A stretch of 64,000 nucleotides of DNA from Corynebacterium sp. P3-F1 (GTDB taxonomy: Bacteria > Actinomycetota > Actinomycetes > Mycobacteriales > Mycobacteriaceae), in assembly GCF_030503635.1 (NCBI RefSeq), contig NZ_CP129965.1:744001-808000 (forward strand). Reading direction: 5' to 3'. Shown here in pieces: positions 57,389-64,000 of the stretch. Made by a program: the position numbers and the translations under genes. Positions within the stretch are counted from its first letter, which is position 1, and every line of letters begins with the position of its first letter. The notes beneath the pieces were generated by a model. That model saw nothing but the letters and a program-made list of their open reading frames with translations, did not search any database and was not told the DNA's origin.

Positions 57389-57970
57389 TTAGTTGCTGAT
57401 CGTGCCCTGGGCGTTGGAAATCACGTGGTCGACGATGCCGTACTCCTTCGCTTCCTGGGCGTTGAACCAGCGGTCACGATCCGAGTCCTTGGTGATCTGC
57501 TCGAAGGTCTGGCCGGTGTGCTCCGCGATGAGCTCCGCCATCTCGCGCTTCGTCTGCGCGAACTGCTCAGCCTGGATGGCAATGTCAGCTGCGGTGCCTC
57601 CCACGCCCGCGGACGGCTGGTGCATCATGATGCGTGCGTGCGGCAAAGCGAAACGCTTGCCCTTCGTGCCGCCGGAGAGCAGGAACTGCCCCATCGATGC
57701 CGCCAAGCCCATTCCGTAGGTGGCGATGTCGCACGGGGAGTACTTCATCGTGTCGTAAATAGCCATGCCAGCCGTCACCGAGCCGCCCGGGGAGTTGATG
57801 TACAGCGAAATGTCGCGGTTCGGATCCTCGGCGGACAGCAGGAGAATCTGTGCGCAGAGCTTGTTGGCAATCTCGTCGTCCACCTCCTGGCCAAGGAAGA
57901 TAATTCGCTCGCGCAGCAGGCGCTCGTAGACCGAGTCGCCCAAGTTCATGCCGTTTGCCGGAGAAGTCAT
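57389..57970 (-). CDS. clpP1: ATP-dependent Clp protease proteolytic subunit 1
   Basis: A 193-residue ClpP1 with YINSPGGSV, the catalytic Ser in GLAASMGQFL and His in MMHQPSAG. It starts the clpP1-clpP2 operon. In corynebacteria ClgR and SigH are known regulators, but I could not identify a clear ClgR site upstream. ATG 57970 has AAGGAG upstream. Confidence 0.95.
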   Translation of the reverse strand: MTSPANGMNLGDSVYERLLRERIIFLGQEVDDEIANKLCAQILLLSAEDPNRDISLYINSPGGSVTAGMAIYDTMKYSPCDIATYGMGLAASMGQFLLSGGTKGKRFALPHARIMMHQPSAGVGGTAADIAIQAEQFAQTKREMAELIAEHTGQTFEQITKDSDRDRWFNAQEAKEYGIVDHVISNAQGTISN

Positions 57971-58136
57971 CGGTGTGCTCCTTTAGTCGTTGCTAATCGT
58001 CGTTTGTCGCCTACGATAACGCCCCACCCTAGTTGCGGATTCCGCGCGCGGGGCCGTGTTCGCTGTCAGCGTAGAGGCTGGCGGGTGGGGCAGCCCGGAG
58101 CCTGGACACCAACTTCTGGATACCTATTCATGGATG

Positions 58137-58189
58137 CCTATTCACAAGGTCGCGGCAATCTGCGCTGCCGAGGTGACCTTGTGAATAGG
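58137..58189. repeat. 15-bp perfect inverted repeat between tig and clpP1
   Basis: CCTATTCACAAGGTC (58137-58151) pairs with GACCTTGTGAATAGG (58175-58189), and CGGCA/TGCCG nests in the loop. CCTATTCA also occurs at 58123-58130 and a related GGAATAGG at about 58197. A structured RNA, operator or mobile-repeat scar is possible. Confidence 0.75.
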
Positions 58190-58216
58190 TAGGCAGGAAT
58201 AGGTGTTTAGCCGAAA

Positions 58217-58248
58217 GAACCTCCCTGCCGGTCACGGCGGGGAGGTTC
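58217..58248 (-). terminator. Terminator of tig
   Basis: GAACCTCCC (58217-58225) pairs with GGGAGGTTC-type sequence (58240-58248), with TGCCG/CGGC inside. On the minus strand a T-rich stretch follows, 12 bp after the tig stop. Confidence 0.75.
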
Positions 58249-58259
58249 AAAGCGGAGGT

Positions 58260-59660
58260 TTAGTTGCCCTCTTCCTTTTCGGAGGCGGCGTCGGCCACGG
58301 CCTGGTCGGCTGCCTCGGCCTCGTTGATCTCATCCTCGAAAATCTCGCCGAAGTAATCGTTCGGGTCGATCGAATTGCCCTCGTCGTCCTTGACAGAGGT
58401 GCGGGAGATTGCGGCGGCGAGAGCCTTGCCGCGGCGGACGTCAGCGAACAGGTTGGCGATCTGGCCGGATTGCTGCAGCTGCATGATGAACTGGTTCGGG
58501 TCCATGCCGTAAGACTGCGCAGTGAACAGAATGTGGTCCGTCAGCTCCTGCTGGGAGACTTCCGGCTCCTCCTGATCTGCAACAGCGTCAAGGAACAGCT
58601 GGGTGCGAACCGAGTCCTCGGCGTTCTCGCGGGATTCCTTGTCGAACTCCTCGCGGGTCGTGCCCTGCGCCTCAAGCATCTGGGCGAAGGCGTTCTCGTC
58701 GTGCGCCATTTGGCCGAGGATCTGGTGGAGCTGGTTGTGCACCTGCTCGTCGACAACTGCGCTGGGCAGCTCGAAGGAGGTCTGCTCGAGAGCTGCCTTG
58801 AGCACCTCGTCGCGGATGTCGGCTGCCTGCTGCGCTTTCTTGTTTTCCTCCAGTTGGGAGCGGGTGGACTCGCGCAGCTCCTCGACTGTGTCGAACTCGG
58901 ACGCCATCTGGACGAATTCCTCGTCAAGCTCCGGCAGCTTGCGCTCCTTGGTCTGCTGCACGGTGACCTTGATGGTGGCCTCTTCGCCCTTGTGCTCGCC
59001 GAACTGGATCTCGGAGGTGAACTCTGCCTCCTCGCCGGTCTTCAGCCCCTTGATGGCTTTGTCCAGTCCCTCAATGAGGTCGTCGCGGCCCATCTCGTAG
59101 GAGATACCCTCGGTGGAGGCGTCCTCGATCTTCTCGCCGTCGATGGTCGCCTCGATGTCGATGACAGCGAAGTCGCCCTTCTTCATCTTACGATTGGTGT
59201 CTTTCAGCTCACCGAAGCGGGCGCGCAGGTTGTCCAGCTCCTCGTCGACAGCCTCGTCGTCGACCTTCAGGGCCGGTACCTCAACGGAGATCTTGGAGAA
59301 GTCCGGGACCTCGATCTCCGGGCGGACATCCACCTCGGCGGTGAATTCGACGACATCGTTGTCTTCGATCTTGGTGATGTCAATCTCAGGCTGGCCGATG
59401 ACCTTCAAGTCGTTTTCCGTCACAGCGGCTTCGTACCGGGTCGGCAGCATGTCGTTGACAACTTGCTCGAGGATGGGGCCGCGGCCAAATCGGGCGTCGA
59501 TAAGCTGGCGTGGTGCCTTGCCGCGACGGAAACCCGGAATGTTGACCTGCTGAGCGATGGCTTTGTACGCCTGGTCGATTTCCGGGCCGAGCTCGTCGAA
59601 CGGAACGGTCACGGTCAGCTTCGCGCGTGTGTCGCTGAGCTTGTCCACGGAAGTCTTCAC
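58260..59660 (-). CDS. tig: Trigger factor (chaperone and peptidyl-prolyl isomerase)
   Basis: A 466-residue trigger factor that meets nascent chains at the ribosome exit. The ribosome-binding loop [12 protein letters not shown] (the usual GFRxGKxP signature) is near residue 44-56. An FKBP-type PPIase domain (about 155-245), a helical C-terminal domain and an acidic tail (AASEKEEGN) follow. GTG 59660 has AGGAGAG upstream. The motif GCTTATCGAC lies in its Q-L-I-D codons. Confidence 0.94.
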   Translation of the reverse strand: MKTSVDKLSDTRAKLTVTVPFDELGPEIDQAYKAIAQQVNIPGFRRGKAPRQLIDARFGRGPILEQVVNDMLPTRYEAAVTENDLKVIGQPEIDITKIEDNDVVEFTAEVDVRPEIEVPDFSKISVEVPALKVDDEAVDEELDNLRARFGELKDTNRKMKKGDFAVIDIEATIDGEKIEDASTEGISYEMGRDDLIEGLDKAIKGLKTGEEAEFTSEIQFGEHKGEEATIKVTVQQTKERKLPELDEEFVQMASEFDTVEELRESTRSQLEENKKAQQAADIRDEVLKAALEQTSFELPSAVVDEQVHNQLHQILGQMAHDENAFAQMLEAQGTTREEFDKESRENAEDSVRTQLFLDAVADQEEPEVSQQELTDHILFTAQSYGMDPNQFIMQLQQSGQIANLFADVRRGKALAAAISRTSVKDDEGNSIDPNDYFGEIFEDEINEAEAADQAVADAASEKEEGN

Positions 59661-59730
59661 GGAAATTCTCTCCTGGCTAGATTGCGTAACTGTCCAAAAA
59701 ATTTGCAGGAGGCGCTCAAGCGTCTCCTTG

Positions 59731-59804
59731 TCGGGGCGACAGGATTTGAACCTGCGACCCCCTGCTCCCAAAGCAGGTGCGCTACCAAGCTGCGCCACGC
59801 CCCG
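59731..59804 (-). tRNA. tRNA-Pro (anticodon TGG)
   Basis: A cloverleaf of 74 nt on the minus strand. The acceptor CGGGGCG pairs with CGCCCCG, the T-arm has GGTTCAAATCC, and the anticodon loop reads CTTTGGGAG with TGG in the middle. CCA is not encoded. Confidence 0.95.
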
Positions 59805-59921
59805 TGGGTCACTGCGAACCGCCGGCGAATGCACCTTGCTGGCTCACGGGAGACGATTCTAGCGTGAGGCAAAAAAGACCCGAATCATCGGGGGCCAGTT
59901 GCGTGGATCCCGCACATGATT

Positions 59922-59954
59922 AAGGCCGGCCCTGCATTGGAGCATGGACCGGCC
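59922..59954 (-). terminator. Hairpin downstream of tRNA-Gly
   Basis: CCGGCC (59949-59954) and GGCCGG (59924-59929) flank a GCATG/CATGC-like inner stem, just past the tRNA 3' end on the minus strand. Confidence 0.45.
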
Positions 59955-59960
59955 AAGTGG

Positions 59961-60032
59961 AGGGAATGACGGGAATCGAACCCGCGTCTTCAGCTTGGAA
60001 GGCTGAGGTATTAGCCACTATACGACATTCCC
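59961..60032 (-). tRNA. tRNA-Gly (anticodon TCC)
   Basis: A cloverleaf of 72 nt on the minus strand. The acceptor GGGAATG pairs with CATTCCC, the T-arm is GGGTTCGATTCCC, and the anticodon arm CAGCCTTCCAAGCTG contains TCC. The discriminator T is followed by an encoded CCA (59958-59960). Confidence 0.95.
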
Positions 60033-60154
60033 ACACGCGATTTATGCGCGCAGACAAGCTTAACCCACTGCGCGACTCGCACCAAAAAGTGCCTGGAAAG
60101 GAATGTCTGGGCCTCGGTTATCGTTGGGGAAAGTAGTTGATTGAAGGAGTGGAC

Positions 60155-60970
60155 ATGGGACTTGTGAGTTTGTTGCTGATCGCGGTGATCCTCTTCGGCA
60201 CCGTCAAGGTTGTCGGAGGTGCGCAGAACAACAGCCAGCGCGCCCAGATCGACGGCGCGAACTTGGAGGACGCGCTTGCCGACGCCCGACGGTGGGTCGA
60301 CCGCCTCGGCCACCAGGTGCTCACCATTTCAGGCACGGATGCAGCCTCCACCCAGGCGATGGCTGACGCGTCGGAGCGCTATAACGCGGCCAACTCCGCC
60401 TTGACCCAAGCCACGACGGTGCGTCAAGCCCAGCTGGCCCGCGAGTCGGCGCTGGAAGGCCTTTATTACGTTGATGCCGCCCGCGAAATCTTGGGCCTCG
60501 CGCCCGGCCCCCAGCTGCCGGAGTTGGAGGCCCAACGTCAGGCCGGCCGCGTGACCGAGCCGCGCACCGCTGAATTCGACGGCCAGACTATCCAGGCCTC
60601 CCCGCACGCGAGCTCGCGGACTCCGCACTACTACCCCGGCGGCGCGGTGGCTGGACGGCCCGTGCCCGCTGGTTGGTACTCCACCGCATGGTGGGCTCCC
60701 GCCGCCATGACTGGCGTGTGGGCTGCGAGCTCGATGATGTTCTACTCCACGATGTTCGCCGGAATGGCAGGCGTAGCTAGCGCAGACCAGTTCGCCGCTG
60801 GCGATATCGACGGCGGTGCGGGTGCCGATGCCGCTGATTTCGGAGGAGAAGCCGGAGACATGGGTGGCGATGCTGACACAGGCGGCCTGTTCGGTGATGG
60901 CGGCGACGGCGGCGGCCTCTTCGGGGATTTCGGCGGCGACGGCGGCGGGTTCGACTTCGACTTCTTTTAA
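60155..60970 (+). CDS. Membrane-anchored protein with Gly/Asp-rich C-terminus
   Basis: A 271-residue protein I do not recognise. It has an N-terminal transmembrane helix (about residues 2-22), a helical coiled-coil-like region (about 30-120), a Tyr/Trp/Pro-containing segment, a short hydrophobic stretch (about 185-205) and a tail of Gly and Asp ending FDFDFF. It might bind cations or phase-separate, which is speculation. ATG 60155 has GAAGGAG at 60143-60149. It starts 122 bp after tRNA-Gly. Confidence 0.75.
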   Translation: MGLVSLLLIAVILFGTVKVVGGAQNNSQRAQIDGANLEDALADARRWVDRLGHQVLTISGTDAASTQAMADASERYNAANSALTQATTVRQAQLARESALEGLYYVDAAREILGLAPGPQLPELEAQRQAGRVTEPRTAEFDGQTIQASPHASSRTPHYYPGGAVAGRPVPAGWYSTAWWAPAAMTGVWAASSMMFYSTMFAGMAGVASADQFAAGDIDGGAGADAADFGGEAGDMGGDADTGGLFGDGGDGGGLFGDFGGDGGGFDFDFF

Positions 60971-61038
60971 GAGCGACTGCCTTCCGAACCGCCCACTCGA
61001 AGTAAAGTCGCCGCTCCCGGCGACACAGGCTGGCGCGG

Positions 61039-62532
61039 TCAGTAGCGAATGACGAGCGCTCGGGAATCGAGCGGGCCGAGCATCGTTTCAGGGCTGAGCC
61101 CGAAAATGGTCCACCGCGTTCGAGCTGCCCACCGGAGGGCTTCCTCCGAGGAATTCTGGCGGAAGTTCACTGCCATCCCGTCTTCAAAGAACCGGATCTG
61201 GGTTGCGCCTGTCGGCCAATTCTTCGCGGCTGGCGTCTCCAGGAAAACAGTGTTCGCGGCGATATCCGGACGGTTGTTCCTGCCGCGGTGCGTGTGTCCG
61301 GAAAGCACCAGTTTGATGTTGCTTTGAGCTGCGATCATCCGCTGAAGACGCATGATGTCCCGGTCGCGGAGAACAAAGGCGGGCCCGGCCGGGTTGCTCC
61401 AGGCTGCTTGCCTAGTGGCTGGGTGGTGCAGCATGACAATGGTCGGCGTGGTCCGGTCCTGGTTGAAAATGGTTTGGATCTGCTTGAACTGGCCGTCCGA
61501 AATCATTCCGCCGCTGGTGTCCAATTTCGTGGAGTCAATGCCCACGACTCGCGCGATGATCCTTCCGTTTCTACCGGGCACCTCCTCTACCCACGCGGTC
61601 TGGCGCGGTTCGAAGGCAGCTCCCCACCCGTCGGTGTGTTCATTGCCGTAGGAGGGGGCAGATGCGTACTCGGGGCCGTCGGAAAGCTTGTGCGGGCGAT
61701 CGTGATTTCCTCGCGTGCACCGTACGGTGCCGTTGAATCGCCCGAGCAGCTCCTGCGCGCGCTGGATTTCCCACGGGCGGGCCTCCGACGTGACGTCGCC
61801 GTTAATGAACAGGTGGCTGGCACCGACCGCGTGAGCTGTGTCGATCACAGCGTCGAGCGAGACCTCCGGGTACGGACGCTCCCCTGGAAGTGCTCGCGCT
61901 GGGGGCGGGAAGTTGTTCTTCCAGATCCCGTCGCCGTTCTCACCGATATGCGTGTCGTTAGCCACGACAATCGTGCCGAGCATCGGTCCGGCCAACCGCG
62001 GCAGGGTGGTGAACAGACGTGTCCCCTCCTGCTTCCTGTTGTGGGTGGCCGCCGCTTCTGTGCCGTTGGAAGAGGCGAGGTATGCGTACGTGGTTCCCGG
62101 CCGCAGCCCGGTGACGGTGAGCTGGTGGAAGAAGCGCTCCGACGGGCTGACGGCGACAGTCGTGTCGGAGGGGTTGTCCACAGGCCACACGCGCAATTCC
62201 CCCGTCGTGGGCACACCCTGCGGGGCGCGGTCGCGGGAGGTATCAGCATCCCACGTCAGCCAGCTGATCGTGGCTGAATCTTCCGTCACCGTCACTACCT
62301 GCACGTCGCCGGCAAGGAACCGTTTGTGGCCATTGAAACCGACGTTTCCTGCCACAAGGCCCGGTTCGGAGGATCCCACTCCCCTGCCGCCGGCAGGCCC
62401 GAATAGCTGCACCGCCGACGAGCCGCCGGAGGAACTCAGGCTGGACTGGGCGAGCGCGCGAGATGGAGCGATCAGTGTGGAACCGGCACCGATCGCCAAA
62501 GCTTTGAGCAGCGTGCGGCGGGAAGGAGACAT
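61039..62532 (-). CDS. Tat-exported metallophosphoesterase
   Basis: A 497-residue secreted metallophosphatase. The N-terminus has a twin-arginine motif (SRRTLLKA) and a hydrophobic stretch ending ALA. The first domain looks like a purple-acid-phosphatase/fibronectin-type module, with TVTGLRPGTTYAYLAS. The catalytic part carries the metal motifs NDTH, NGDVT, RGNHD, MLHHPA and GHTHRG. The substrate is unknown. ATG 62532 lies about 230 bp from the divergent nitronate monooxygenase gene, with no gene between. Confidence 0.9.
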   Translation of the reverse strand: MSPSRRTLLKALAIGAGSTLIAPSRALAQSSLSSSGGSSAVQLFGPAGGRGVGSSEPGLVAGNVGFNGHKRFLAGDVQVVTVTEDSATISWLTWDADTSRDRAPQGVPTTGELRVWPVDNPSDTTVAVSPSERFFHQLTVTGLRPGTTYAYLASSNGTEAAATHNRKQEGTRLFTTLPRLAGPMLGTIVVANDTHIGENGDGIWKNNFPPPARALPGERPYPEVSLDAVIDTAHAVGASHLFINGDVTSEARPWEIQRAQELLGRFNGTVRCTRGNHDRPHKLSDGPEYASAPSYGNEHTDGWGAAFEPRQTAWVEEVPGRNGRIIARVVGIDSTKLDTSGGMISDGQFKQIQTIFNQDRTTPTIVMLHHPATRQAAWSNPAGPAFVLRDRDIMRLQRMIAAQSNIKLVLSGHTHRGRNNRPDIAANTVFLETPAAKNWPTGATQIRFFEDGMAVNFRQNSSEEALRWAARTRWTIFGLSPETMLGPLDSRALVIRY

Positions 62533-62719
62533 GCCATGAAAACTATGGGAATAGCCTGAAAAACAAATGAATCCAGAATGACTTTCGAGTGAATCCTCCA
62601 GCGCGGCGCCTCTTTCACCGGCCCCAACACCAGTCGCGGGCCTTCCACATTCGAAGCAGAAACGATTCCGCGTTACCTACACCGCAAAAGCACCCGGTGT
62701 GTAATGTATGTCTCATTAG

Positions 62720-63742
<1,023 letters not shown>

Positions 63743-63757
63743 AGAAGGACCGCAAGC

Positions 63758-64000
63758 ATGACGCGCGAGCTCAATGGCAACATCACGTCGCTTATCGACG
63801 GCCCCCTTGCCCTCATTCGCATCTCCAACCCCGCCAAGCGCAATGCATTGGAGCCGGATTCTTACTGGGCGATCGGCGACGCCGTCCAAGCAGCGAACGC
63901 CAACCCCGATGTGCGGTGCATCATCGTCACCGGTGATGAGAAGTCCTTTTGCTCCGGCATGGATATCGACGCATTCGTTGGCGAGAGCACGGCGGAAGTG
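63758..64000 (+). CDS. Enoyl-CoA hydratase/isomerase (crotonase), N-terminal part
   Basis: The first 81 codons of a crotonase, cut by the window end. It has ALIRISNPAKRNALE and a nearly complete oxyanion segment, SFCSGMDIDAFVG. ATG 63758 follows an AGAAGGA site. The motif GCTTATCGAC covers the S-L-I-D codons (63790-63799). It probably belongs with the upstream nitronate monooxygenase. Confidence 0.85.
   Translation, partial: MTRELNGNITSLIDGPLALIRISNPAKRNALEPDSYWAIGDAVQAANANPDVRCIIVTGDEKSFCSGMDIDAFVGESTAEV

Noticed and set aside
57971..58060. ClgR operator upstream of clpP1
   Set aside because: TCGCCTACGATAACG looked similar, but the CGC-N5-GCG spacing is not met.

Overview
The window looks like a Corynebacterium chromosome segment. 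It is G+C-rich, and the gene order lepA, rpsT, holA, comEC, comEA, degV, gpgP, rsfS, nadD, proA, proB, obgE, rpmA, rplU, rne, ndk, folC, valS, mdh, clpX, clpP2, clpP1, tig is the one expected in that genus. The lipoproteins and transporters fit, and many genes appear to start leaderless, with a TANNNT box 6-9 nt before the start codon. Species cannot be fixed from the sequence alone.

Layout. 1-12181: the end of a maltokinase gene, BrnQ, a luciferase-like oxidoreductase, a peptide-type ABC transporter operon with a fused double ATPase followed by a ribokinase, an alpha/beta hydrolase and a BCCT osmolyte carrier. 12182-33250: a long, mostly minus-strand housekeeping block (LepA, S20, Pol III delta, competence proteins, glucosyl-phosphoglycerate phosphatase, RsfS, NadD, proline synthesis, Obg, L27/L21, RNase E), with a cutinase-like gene that seems frameshifted at its 3' end. 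33251-36459: PhoD, Ndk and a small membrane protein. 36481-46140: an accessory insertion between ndk and folC. It carries two tandem acyl-CoA dehydrogenases, a csoR-copB copper module, a fadB/fadA beta-oxidation pair and at least three decayed gene fragments (acyl-CoA ligase, HNH nuclease, unidentified). 46238-60032: DUF4233-folC-valS, mdh, a TetR regulator, clpX, a hydrolase, two lipoproteins, clpP2/clpP1, tig and two tRNAs (Pro, Gly). 60155-64000: a Gly/Asp-rich membrane protein, a Tat-exported metallophosphatase, a nitronate monooxygenase and the start of an enoyl-CoA hydratase.

Working together: ClpX with ClpP1/ClpP2 and trigger factor form a protein quality-control cluster. The insertion supplies fatty-acid beta-oxidation steps (dehydrogenase, hydratase/hydroxyacyl dehydrogenase, thiolase) and copper efflux with its own sensor and operator. 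ProB-ProA and the BCCT carrier both bear on osmotic balance.

The most striking unexplained signal is a short motif, CGTCGATAAGC. Its core GTCGATAAG(C) occurs 20 times in both orientations, against an expectation far below one. It occurs in three reading contexts and between genes, where all three intergenic copies sit next to G+C-rich hairpins. It is absent from a 16-kb stretch that includes the whole inserted region. It behaves like a genome-wide functional DNA word (uptake-like, chromosome-organising or protein-binding), and I do not recognise it.
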